Below, one piece after another: positions 19,700-31,227 of a stretch of 60,000 nucleotides of DNA. The DNA is from Antedon mediterranea (Eukaryota > Echinodermata > Crinoidea > Comatulida > Antedonidae). The notes beneath the pieces are model-generated. The model ran no database searches and had not been told where the DNA came from. It saw only the letters and a list, made by a program, of their open reading frames with translations. The stretch lies in NCBI RefSeq assembly GCF_964355755.1, contig NC_092674.1, positions 11,601,001 through 11,661,000 of the forward strand. The letters run 5' to 3'. The first letter of the stretch is position 1; every line of letters begins with the position of its first letter. Made by a program: the position numbers and the translations under genes.

Positions 19700-20045
19700 T
19701 TAAAGATGTATTGTGCCCCTGAAAAAATAATTCTTACAAAATTTTTTGTTGAATATTCCATTTTAGTGTAACATAATAGTTATCCACTTTAAAGAAAAAT
19801 TGGATAAAAAAAAATGGTATTTACCTGAAAAAATGTAATTTAAAGCAAAAAATGGTCAAATTGGCTGCCAACCAATGGATTTTTGGTTGAAATTAACCAT
19901 TTATTTTGTCATTTTATAAGTGAGAACATGATTTTTTTTCATTTTTTTTCCTATGGAAGTTTATTAAAACTACAAAATAACATATTCAAAGTCTGATTTA
20001 ATTAATCTTCATTTTTCATGTTTTTGGGGGACAATACATCTTTAA
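19700..20045. mobile_element. MITE with 15-bp perfect inverted ends (TTAA family)
   Basis: Starts TTAAAGATGTATTGT and ends ACAATACATCTTTAA, a perfect 15-bp inverted repeat; the next bases also match loosely (GCCCCTGAAAA and TTTTTGGGGG). At 346 bp with no coding capacity it fits a MITE. TTAA at both outer edges could be the target duplication, as in piggyBac-type elements, but the inner ends do not start with the usual CCC, so the superfamily is uncertain. Related partial copies lie at 22680-22917, 23583-23880, 27990-28080, 51297-51650 and 51935-52012. Confidence 0.8.
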
Positions 20046-20500
20046 TGGTTTGTTTTCTCTTTTCTGTAAGCCTAATTGTAGAGGTGATGGACTATCTACC
20101 GATCCTATTTGCTCTTTATCTACATTGATAATAGTAAGGTAAGGTATGTCTACTATACAAATCATCCTTATCGTTTAGTTAGAAGACGCAATGTCATTGA
20201 TCACAACATATCAATGCACTTTTAAGTTTATTCAATCAATCAAACTGACGTTGTGCCGGAAATTCAAATTATGCATAATATGAAATTAGATTTAAATTTA
20301 AAATTCAAACTAGTTTTCATAAACACACCTTAAGTATACGAACATCAGCTTCCAAGAAATTCAATAATAAAAGCAATTGAAGCGCCAAAATATCATAATA
20401 TTGGTTTCTCATTTTTTATCTGACTGTAACCTACTTTTAGGCATAACTGTTCTTTTTCGAAACAAAATTGTATGATCCTACTATATTAGGCCTACAAAAT

Positions 20501-20891
20501 CCATTTACACTTGGACGATAACGATGGACGATAAATATATAAACATGCATTTTTTTTACATAAAACAAAATAAATTAGAAAGGTTTTCGTTCTAGAACTA
20601 TAGGATAATCATTTATGCTGTCTTTGATAAAAATAATATTTTTAAAATTCCAATCAAATGACGTCATGATAAATAAAAACAATAAAATCGTTGTATTGTC
20701 ACGATATTATTGCTCTTACTAATCGTGATGTCATTTGATTGGACGTGTGAAAATATCATTTTCAGCAAAGGAAGCATAGATGGTTATTCTATAGTTCTAG
20801 AATGAAAAGTTTTTATATTTCTTTTGTTTTATGTATGAAAAATGCACATTTGTCTATTTATCGTCGATCGTTATCGTCCTAGTGTAAATGG
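20501..20891. mobile_element. 391-bp foldback MITE with near full-length inverted repeats
   Basis: The left half (starting CCATTTACACTTGGACGATA) is repeated in inverted form on the right (ending TATCGTCCTAGTGTAAATGG). The match continues through TTCTAGAACTATAG, a TCCAATCAAATGACGTCA segment and ACGATATTATTGCTC near the centre, so each arm is about 185 bp. No coding capacity. Target duplications are not clear. Confidence 0.85.
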
Positions 20892-20929
20892 GCCTTTATT
20901 ATTGACCTACTAATTCCCCGTTCACATCA

Positions 20930-20939
20930 GCGCATGCGC
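20930..20939. promoter_or_regulatory. NRF1-type palindrome
   Basis: GCGCATGCGC, the core of the NRF1 consensus, stands alone in AT-rich DNA. No transcript start is visible nearby, so its role is unknown. Confidence 0.3.
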
Positions 20940-22679
20940 AGTAGAACAATCATTATAGGCCCTCCATTGAGATGCAACTGTTATACGCAATTTGAACGAT
21001 AATAGGCCTACTCAATTCAAAATGAATTTTTCAGTATTAGGCCTATTTGTTAAAACCAATAATAATCTTACTTAGGCCTATAATTCCTGGGCTTACATTG
21101 ATAAATAATGGATGTAATTATTAATAATTAACATAATGTAATGTTATAAAAATAAAATAAAACGATTTAGACCTACCTAGGCCTTTGTTTTTTATTAAAG
21201 ACAGACGATAAACTTATACGATATTCTCTTATATGCATAGAGGCCACCGTACGTTTCGTGTTATTAATATTATGTGTTCAAATTGAAAGGAAATCTTTGC
21301 GCAATTTTACATTGCGCAAATGGTTCACATTGCGCATAACACTGATACCCAGATCATTGTCATTTTCAAGTAACTAGCCTTTATATACATATAGCTTTTT
21401 TAAAAATAAATCATACTGTCAAATTACTATACCAATTTTAGGAATTTTCGAGTTTCTATAGCCTACATGAACATTTATTTAAAAAATATATTAAAATGTT
21501 AAACCTGAAAATACTCGTGAATATGTGTGAGTATGGCTAAATTATAGCTAATTTAGGCTATTTCTCCGTGGTGTGAGTGAACATTGGCAAGACGTGTTTC
21601 TAGTAAATCCACCTATAAACGTACAATATAAAACATAATGCAAAACGGAAACATATTAAACGTACGTCCCTTGTCATTTTATTGATATTATTATAAATTG
21701 ATATTTTATAAAACATTCTTTATAAGGACTCGGATTGAGATCGCCACACGAATGGGAACACAATAAAACCAAATATTTCAGTTGAAGTCATATAAAAAAC
21801 TTACATTATATAAGAGGGAACTCGTAATATTATAGGCCTATCGACCGCTTAACACAAGTATACATTATAAAAGAACAATTACATTAAAAAAAATAGAGAG
21901 ATTAAAGAGAGCCTAAAACTGACAACAAACAAATGACAAACAACCAATACAAATTGTAGACCAATTATAATGGGCCGTAGTTACTCCATGGACCAGATCC
22001 ACAACATGGTTAATTCGGCATACCAGGAAAGAGTGAATGGTTAGGGTTATTCCTTTTTCTCTGACTGTACTGTATTTACTTTCCAGCCCCTTTAAAAAAT
22101 CTTTACCCTAGTATAGTAGTAGTATGTAGTAGATTTTCCTGTAATTTTTAAAATGCTAAACAATGAGGTGAGGAGGAGGTGTTTAGATTTTTTCTCTGCA
22201 TTTTCTATTTTAAAATCCATATATATCCACTATATTCAACAATGGCTCATACAATGACAAAATAAGTGCATTTAATGTTCGCTTGTTTTTAGAATTATTT
22301 CTCCATGGTCAAGGCAATCTAATTAAATTACACGTTTTTAATTTTACACACCCCAACTCTTTTAAGTTACCGGCTGGTAGGATTGATTTGTAATTAATAA
22401 AGTTTATTTGTAGAATAGTTACGGTACGGTATCAATTAACAACACATTTATCATTAACTTATGTATGGCACGCGATCAGAATGATAAAGGGCTATGTACC
22501 GTGTAAACAATAATAGTCAAGGATTAAAAAAAAAAAAAGGTTTTTATTGTTCAATGACACCGGTGAATTGAAAAAAATGAACAATAAGATAATAGTTATT
22601 CAATTTTAATATCAAATTAAATTGATAAGCAAATTATTTTACCTGATAAAACCGTAGTCAACACAAAGTCAACAGAAAG

Positions 22680-22917
22680 GCCATTTTGTTTAAAACGTTT
22701 TTTTTTAAATTATTATGCCTAATTAAATGTTTATTTATTTATTAATTATTTAGCTTTGTTTTAAAAAGTTAGTTTTTTGACATTTTGATATTTGTTTGTT
22801 CATTTTTTTTTTAAACAGTGAATAACTTATAATAAATTATTATAATGTTTGCAAAATGGCCTATTCAAATTTTTTTGTTTCTTTATTTTCATGTTTTGGT
22901 GGAAAATATATCTTTAA
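22680..22917. mobile_element. Decayed copy of the TTAA MITE family
   Basis: Ends TTTTCATGTTTTGGTGGAAA then ATATATCTTTAA, matching the right end of the 19700-20045 element. Internal GTGAATAACTTA and AATGGCCTATTCAA boxes match it as well. The left end is not recognisable. Confidence 0.55.
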
Positions 22918-23166
22918 ACAACAATATTTTATTATTATTCTTAGTAAAAGATTGATTGATATGAATAAATTAAAAATTCTCTGAACCAAGAAAACATCTT
23001 CATCCCGCATCTTATAACACCCTAGGTCTTACAAAAGTTTGGAAAAAAAAGAAAGAAACGATTTATGTATAATCCTCTTGGGTGAGCCAATGAAGTGTGA
23101 TCATGATTTTAACCAAATCCGGAAGTTTCAGATTAGTATTGTTTGAACATGAATAAAATGAATGAA

Positions 23167-23420
23167 ATCTACAGTTGTGGAATTCGTTTCTTCGGTAGCT
23201 GTCAAGGGCTACAACACTCTGCCAAATCGATCGTACGCTCGTTAAATTTCGTTACGGAGGAAAACAGTGGTTATGCTTGAAAGCGTTGGCGATGACTTGA
23301 ACAGGCGAACATGTGTTGAAGAAGCGGTCCGTCAGTCTGTTGACAAGCGGCTAGCACGAGCCACGGTGATTATCACAAGGCTGCCGGCTCTGTCTGGCTT
23401 TTGACCGTGAGCTTGCCTAT
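23167..23420 (+). other. GC-rich island with two short open frames, unexplained
   Basis: About 250 bp with roughly balanced base composition inside DNA that is mostly A and T. Two plus-strand frames lie end to end: ATG at about 23161 with 27 codons, then ATG at 23273 with 43 codons to TGA at 23402, in different frames. The second is charged (ESVGDDLNRR, VEEAVRQSVDKRLARA). I do not recognise either. It could be a decayed exon, an untranslated exon or a regulatory element. Confidence 0.3.
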
Positions 23421-23582
23421 AATTGGTCGAATGTTTTAAACATATATTTAGGGACTTAAATACTAATTATAAACCAACATTGTTTTGATATAGTTTTGTT
23501 TTGATAAAGTAAAATTAATAAAATTAAATAAAGTAAATTGCCATACCATGTACATCAGCAATTGTGCTAATAATAATGATAT

Positions 23583-23880
23583 TCGGTATTCCCTTATTAT
23601 AGTTTAAAAATAATATAAATATTTTTCCCTAAAAAGTCAAATATATGCTTAGTTATTCACTTTGACAAAAAATATATATGCATGGAAAAATAGTCAACTT
23701 AAAGACCATGTCTGGAAGCCAATGGGTTGCTGTTTAAAATTAATTGTTTATATTGTCTTTTTATAAGACGAGTTCATTATTTATGGCACTGATTGTACTT
23801 ATGACAAAAGTTTATAACTTTATAAAAGCTACAAGATTCATTTTCATTTTCCATGTTTTGTGTGGCAATACAGCTTAAAT
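23583..23880. mobile_element. Decayed copy of the TTAA MITE family
   Basis: Shares TAGTTATTCACTTTGA, a TTTATATTGTCTTTTTATAA segment and the end TTTTCCATGTTTTGTGTGG then CAATACAGCTTAA with the 19700 element. Confidence 0.6.
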
Positions 23881-24055
23881 AATGATTAAATAATAAACAG
23901 GTTTTTAGTTACTATATAGGCCACATCTTCAATTGACATCCAGTCATTAAAAACAATTAACCTGCATGTTAAACAACTATTCTTTCCAGTGAAACTATAA
24001 TATTGTATTAATCATTGGCATAGGGTACACGTACTATTATTTATGCTTATCACAA

Positions 24056-24273
24056 TTGTCGTATTCGAGTGTACCGTTGAGTATAGTTTTTCCGTTGAGT
24101 ACTTCTTTAACGGAGTATTTTGAGCGTTGAGATTGTTCTTAACGAAAAAGCTTTCATTGTCAACGTTTTCTATTCAAATGACTTTCTGTTGAGCACAAAT
24201 TTACAATTCAAATACAAAAAGTACTCAACGAATCTTTACGTTGACAACGAAAGTTCCCAATCGAATACGACAA
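24056..24273. mobile_element. 218-bp foldback element
   Basis: Terminal inverted repeat TTGTCGTATTCGA / TCGAATACGACAA. Inner inverted matches are GTTGAGTACTT / AAGTACTCAAC and CTTTCATTGTCAACGT / ACGTTGACAACGAAAG, not strictly ordered. It contains repeated CGTTGAG motifs. No coding capacity; probably a short non-autonomous DNA transposon. Confidence 0.65.
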
Positions 24274-25598
24274 ATGTTACCGTCTTTGTTAGAGTACTGT
24301 TGTTATCGTTATGTTTCTTTTGCATATTAAAATACAATTAAAATCTAGACAACCGTATTTTAACAATAGTATAAGACAGTGTAGTAATAATTAATGAACA
24401 ATCATTACTCCATGTTAAGACCTAATGAACTGCACCCACTGATTTAATCGGTTAATTTCGTTCAAATTTAGCAGAATTGCTGCGCAGTAGGCCTAGGCCT
24501 ACAAGGTATAACAATATAATAATTATGCTTTTTGCACTGATGAAGGGCTAGTGTTGCCCGAAAGCTCTGCTAACTTTTCTGGCTGTTCTAGGCTATATTT
24601 ATCGTTTTGATTGAGCTTTTTGCTTTTTTTATTTGTATCTCCATTGGGATCCAGCCACTGATACCCACAGCATTGTCATTTTTTTTCAGTAATTTGCCTT
24701 TGGAAATATATTATGCTTTTAATATAAACGGTTTATTCGTCGCTATGCAACAGAAACAGACCCTTCACACAAAATATACACGGTCGGCGATCAGAAAGAG
24801 GATTGAATGGTTGTTGTAATTATATGCGTCATAAATATTCAAGGTTATATAGGGTAGGTCCAATTATTATACTTGTACCATGGTAGGTGGTTTATATTTC
24901 TTTTCAATAGTTAATTTTAGGATACGAGGGAGCCGTAACATATTCGTGACGTAATAGATCTGTGTGCCTTAGTGTGCCTTTGTTTTAAATTATAAAGACG
25001 CAGGTTAGAATAAAATAGATGACAAAAGCCTAAATAAAGTACGGAGGCCTAAAAGGGAAAGTTAAATAGGATAACAAACAGCAAAGCAAACGTTACAACA
25101 CAAGTAAATATTACTACTATATTATTATTATTATTAATATCAATTTCAAATTATGAATGTTTGAAAATGTACAGACTGGCAAGAAGCCATTGCTCTTATT
25201 GAAGCACTCAAAATTCTGGATAGCAAAATGTAGGTCACTCCGCAGTCCTACTTTTCACGAGTGGACGACGAGTTCCTTAAATTATTATTATTATTATTTT
25301 TATAATAAGCAAACTCATGTAATTTTGCATGTCAGTTCATCTATTGACCTACTAGTTTATTTTTTGAAATAAAAATCCATCTCTACGGTACAGTAATAGT
25401 TTTCAATCTAGGCCTATAGGACGCATCTAAGAACTTTTGAAAATACAGAAACCTGATTCTCAGTGCTGTATCTTCACATACAATATTGGCACAGTATATT
25501 ATGAATATAGGCCTAAATCATCTCATTTGTATCATATGCAGTACCTGTAGCATGTAAGGGGATGTTAAGGGTTATGTTATGGTCTATGATACTAAGGA

Positions 25599-25616
25599 GG
25601 GGGGGGGGGGGGGGGG
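25599..25616 (+). repeat. Poly-G tract of 18
   Basis: An uninterrupted run of 18 G after AAGGA, in otherwise AT-rich DNA. It is length-unstable and may form a quadruplex. Confidence 0.9.
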
Positions 25617-27989
25617 TTGGGTACACGTATAAAACATGTGATGCTGTATTACCGAATACCTAAGATACTGCAGAAAGATACAGACGGAGGATCGTGTGAC
25701 AAGAAAAATAGTTGACGATTTCCCGTGTAGAAATGCAGCCCTGGAACGAATACACAGCTTGGCCTGGTATCGAACTCCAAACCTCAAGGTCGGCATTTCT
25801 TCTGTTCATTAAGTGTATAAAATTGGTAGTTGTCACTAAAATCTAAAATTATACATTGAGTTGTTCATTTACAATTGACAGGTTTTACACCTGCAATGTA
25901 ATAGATATAACTCCATTTATGACATTAGTTTATCCATGGAGGTTTATTTTTTCCTCCATGGTTTAGCTGCTATCACGTTGCTTCGCAAGCATTTGCTATC
26001 ATAGTTTAGGCCTATAGGTAAAATCATGCATGAAAATAATTAACGTTATAAATGTAAAAGTCGTTTCTGAAAGTTTATCAACTCTATCCTAGTTTTGTTT
26101 ACTTTAACCGTAGATTTTGTTCATAAATTCTTTTTTAGTGTGTTTATTTTTTTTCTGGTAATACAATAATATTGCATTTCATGGCAATAGATTATTCTAC
26201 AAGTTTAATGAATATAGTTTTAAATGTTAAAGATTAATTTAAAAAATAACATTAGGGTGATTGTATAGGTCTGTTTAATTTAAAACACGTTAGAGATTTA
26301 ACAGTAGTCTTGTTTATTTGTTGTTAAGTAGATTTGTAGAGATAAAGTGAGCGGTTAATCGCTTGATTAAAAGCGCCGACTCTTAGAAGTAACAAAGTTT
26401 AATTTGATTACAGTAAACAAAGATAATAACAGTGTTTAGAAAACAATAATTTGTAGTGACTCAAACTTAAACTTCTAATTTAATCTTAACTTGTATAATT
26501 ATATATTTCTTGAGTTTCTTGTATGAATTTTCCACATTTAGACCTACTTTTCCGTGAAAGATATTTTAGTATATATTACTGTTAAGAATTAAAACACTAT
26601 TTCACATCAGAAATTGGCTTGCTTCGTCATTTTTCTGAAAACATATACATGTACTGTATTATGATTTTTAATAGACTTATTTCGTTTTCTGTCTGTTTAC
26701 TTATAAAAAGTACAGTACATCTACGTGCAAGAAGAACCGTGCAAGAATCTTACAATATCGTCTGTTAATGGATTAGTTTAACACCAAATACCATGGTTAT
26801 TTATTTTAAAGAAAACACGATCCATGTTTTGTCGAATATTGAAAACAGAATTCGTTATATTAAAAAGTACAGTTGAATTAGTTCATTACATTTACTTGAG
26901 CGAATGACTGTAGAATTAGATTGGCTTATTAGATGATTACGGGTTGTATAGCTCTTGTTTCTTTTGCAATTGACAATAGAAGTCATATTTTAGTTTCCAA
27001 ATTTTCGCTCCAGGGGTTTTCAATCAAAATTGGCTTCCTATACCCAAAGGGCAAAAAGCCAAATAAGCATAACCTCCTATTTTGTTTACTTTTGAAAGCT
27101 AACCCCTAAAACAGAGCCATGTTGAATGCACTCCCTCGGCGCATTACAACAACCCCCACCGCGGTTTAAGCCTAACTTGTATGGCACTTTTAACTTCATT
27201 TAGAGTCCCTCGAGGGTTGTTGTGTCATCCACACCAGGGTAGGTGATAAATGTATAAAGCAAAGTTATTGTTACTAAATGGTTCAAAAAGGAAATTATAG
27301 AAATAAAAGGGATATTTTAGTTAAATAATAAAAGATCAAAATGTATACGGTTCAAATCTGTTTGCTAAAACAGGCCTACTGGAAGCAATAGTAACATACA
27401 GCCTGTTGTACCGTCTCACACTAATTTCTGATAAATTGGCATCACATGATATCCAAAGAAAAATATTTTGTTTAATTTACAAGATAGCTTAAAAAAGATT
27501 TACACTGCTACTTTGGTAATTAAAATATTTGGCAAATCAATGTTTTAGACCTATAATTTAAATACCGGTACACTAAAAACCACTATAACACAAATGATGT
27601 CAATATAATGTTATATAAATTATGTGCACATTATTGCAGTCCATTGTTTGAGAATCGAATTAAGTCAAGTTACTATTGAAATAATACAAAACTTAAAATG
27701 GCAATTGTTTATTTGTTGAAGTATAAAAGCATGAAGTAAGAAAGCGAAACATTGTGTTGGTTCCAGAGATTTGTAAAATGCTTAACTAATTAACAGTGTA
27801 CCCATAAACTGTTTTTGTTTGGCTTCTTTTGTTAATTCATTTGTACCAATTAATTGATTCGTTCTTGGGCGCATATAGTTTAGTTTTAATTTCACTTAGG
27901 CCTATAAACAGACAAAATAAACAAAAAACCATTGTCTGCTTTAAATTACAGGATTTTCTAGTAAAATAATTTTTCATCAAATTTAAGGA

Positions 27990-28080
27990 AATTGAATATA
28001 TATTATGTGACATTAGAATGACATATTCAACAAAAAAGATATAGAAAGCATTTTTTTCAGAGGTGACAATATATCTTTAA
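27990..28080. mobile_element. End fragment of the TTAA MITE family
   Basis: Contains TATGTGACATTAGAATGACA, TATTCAACAAAAAA and the end TTTTCAGAGGTGACAATA, TATCTTTAA, matching the inverted left end of the 19700 element. Confidence 0.6.
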
Positions 28081-28309
28081 CATTATCTACATTGCTACAT
28101 TAAGTAAATTGAATGGGGAGGGGTGAGGGAGTTGGTGGATTTACGTAATAACCTGTGTTTAGTCAGGTGATGTTATTTAATACACTTTTACTATATTTTG
28201 TTTTGTATTCATTTGTGTAAAGTAATGATCTACTGTATGTATCGATGTAAATTGGGGGTGGGGGAGGGGGTAATTTTCTGTTAATTGTTATATTTTATAT
28301 TGTTATTGT

Positions 28310-28385
28310 GAAGGATGCACCTTTGTGCTAAGTGTGCCACCGATCTAAAGGTGTAATTCCAAATAAATAAATAAAATAAATAAAC
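28310..28385 (+). repeat. LINE/SINE-like 3' tail ending in AATA repeats
   Basis: GTGTGCCACCGATCTAAAGGTG followed by ATTCCAAATAAATAAATAAA. Same family as 1287-1362 and 35497-35560. Confidence 0.55.
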
Positions 28386-28914
28386 AATAACATATTATGT
28401 CTTATATAATTAATTGTCTTATGGTGTCTAATATAAATGTCAATAGTCAACGCATAGGTTACACACTGAGTGACAATAAAAATGAGAGGATGAAAAAGTG
28501 ATTCAATTTGATACTACAACTTCCATTAAATGACAATCGTTATCTGAGTTATAGCATCACTGTTATCAGTTAACGAATTAACTGCTTATTTCAAAGAGTG
28601 TGCCTTTACAATAAAAATATACCATGTTCAAAATAGGACACCAATATGGTAGTATAATTGCACCCTTTAGGCAATTAAGGGAATGGTAAAATCTGGCCAT
28701 AATTGTGTTTCTGCCAATAAAACACCTCAATCACTGAGAACTGATAAGGTGAAAGGTACATTACCTGCTCATCTTCTTATCTTACACCTGTGAAGGTAAG
28801 CTGATAGGTATATGGGTATTATATAGCCAATTCGTGTATTTTCAATGAGGAATTGAGGTAGAAAGATAAATATAGAAATCTAGGCCTAATCTAACACCAT
28901 AACACTCTCAAAAG

Positions 28915-29230
28915 AGTCAATTCAATTCAATTAAACTTTATTTAACCACAGAGGCCTAGATCAACACTTGTTGTTCTTCCTTCCTGAGGCCGTGCACTTA
29001 TAACAAACAAATACAATTTCAACAATGTTTTAACCATATTATGTATAGTATATACATATATATATATATTTAAAAGTTTATGTTTAGACGTGTGTAGGGT
29101 CCTAGACGAGTGAATGTCACCTCCCGATTCTCGTCCGTGAAAATAAACAGCACTACACCTGCGTTTCTTGCTGACTATAACATTTCTCCTACATGGCGTG
29201 CTGACACTTAGGCCTTCATAGTATTTTTCA
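28915..29230 (-). repeat. Retroposon 3' region on the minus strand
   Basis: Read on the minus strand it ends GTGGTTAAATAAAGTTTAAT followed by GAATT repeats, with AAGGAAGAACAACAAGTGTT upstream. This is the usual form of a non-LTR retroposon 3' end with a short repeat tail. No reverse-transcriptase frame is present. Confidence 0.45.
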
Positions 29231-30861
29231 AATAAGTTGCGGTAGGCCTATGTCATGTTTTTTTCTGCAAACCAGCCTACAAATTACCGTATAAAATACA
29301 AATATTCGTATGCCAGCTTATTTCATTATAATTCTAGATCTGTAGAATACATTTATCAAAACAATAGATAGAGTAGTAGTTACACGGTATTAATTAATAT
29401 TAATATAGCGTTCATTTTAATCCCCCACACCCGACTGTAGGCTGGATAGACCGCCTTTAACCACCACCCTAAAATATTGTCGAATTGAAATAATAAAATT
29501 AATTTGATTTCATTATAATGTATCATTGGCCTAACTTTTATTATTAAATTCTTCTACTCATTTTTTCTAATTCATATTGCTTATAATTTGGTTTAAAACT
29601 GATTTCTCATTGTACCTGATTTGAAATGGGACACCGGCTCAACAAAATTGTTATTCATTCATTTGTGATTTTACACGTTGTTTACATGCATAAAGGCTTA
29701 TAAGAATAACAGTTTATAAAACAACCTCTAAAGTATTCACTCTTGCTGACGTAACACCATCGCCTAATTATCTAATGAGTTAATTAATGTTATTTGACTA
29801 CCGCCTTTGAAGTAGCAATGATATACCCTATTGAAATTAATCCCCGATTAAAATGCCGCTCTTTCAAAGAATTTTTAAAACTAAGCAAATAGTATAATAG
29901 TGTTATTAAATAGATAAGCATAATTCGTAAATAGTCAAGAAATAGATACCAAACGTCATAATGTAAACCTACTAACCCAGAGGAAGCATTGTCTTGGTGT
30001 GTATAGGTATTGAAATGAAAACAAATATCAATAGGGGCCTACTAAAGTAGACCTTATTAAACAAGATTTAACCATGCCAATACATGCAGCTTCAGTGCTA
30101 CCTTATTCAGCAGCGATTAGGCCATTGGTTTCTTACCGTTTATCTCTACTTGTTAGTCTTATTAGGCCTAGCATTTGTTTTGGAGGAACACATTTTCGTG
30201 GTAGGCCAATTAAACTAAATCATTTTGCACTTTCTGTCTTACAAATAAAGGGGTAAACAAGTGTGGTCGCCAAGGATCTGAACATATTTTAATTTTCTTT
30301 GTTTAACTTTTGTTTGTATTTTTAACATTATTTTGAATTATTATTAGGTCTTTGTAAAAACAAATACATAATAATCACAAGGAACTAAATAAGAAAAATA
30401 AACTTTCATTCATATTAAACAACCCATAAAGTAGAATATACCTAGACCTATTCAATATTCGAGGGAAGAGTAAAACTCCTGGTTATTCCCCAGTGCACTA
30501 CCCTTTACCATGCGTTTATTGGCTAATTATCAGTAATTATCACCAATTATTCCTACGTTTATTTTAAATCTTACAATAATTATAAACAATACAAAACGCA
30601 AATAGTAAACAATAGCCCTTTGACTAAATGCGGTAGCGAAATAAGATCAAAGCGGCGGTAAGTGATGATGTCGACTAAGAAGTACATACAATACAAATAT
30701 AGGTAAACGAAACAACAATCTATTTTACAAACACATTTTTTTAGTACAGTCTAGAGTAAAAGTAGGCCATTTTACAGTTTTAATAAAGCTATACACTTCC
30801 TAAAAAAATAATGAATAAAAATAATGATTTTGCATACAGTTTTAAAAAATAAAAAAAGTGT

Positions 30862-31227
30862 TATAGTGTGTGGACAGAGCTTTAAAGGATATTCGTCCAA
30901 ACACATTTAAGATGCAACATTTATTAGAAGCAAAGAAATAAAAACAAAAAGTAGAGGCCTATACTAACTTATTGTTGATTATTTTATGGATTGATTTTGA
31001 TGAATTATCATATTGAATGTGTGCAAAATTGATTATAAAAATTATATAGTGTGTGGACAGAGCTTTAAAGGATATTCGTCCAAACACATTTAAGATGCAA
31101 CATTTATTAGAAGCAAAGAAATAAAAACAAAAAGTAGAGGCCTATACTAACTTATTGTTGATTATTTTATGGATTGATTTTGATGAATTATCATATTGAA
31201 TGTGTGCAAAATTGATTATAAAAATTA
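30862..31227. repeat. Perfect 183-bp tandem duplication
   Basis: The segment starting TATAGTGTGTGGACAGAGC at 30862 recurs at 31045 without a difference that I can see, two copies of 183 bp. It is non-coding. Identity implies a very recent event or an assembly artefact. Confidence 0.93.
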
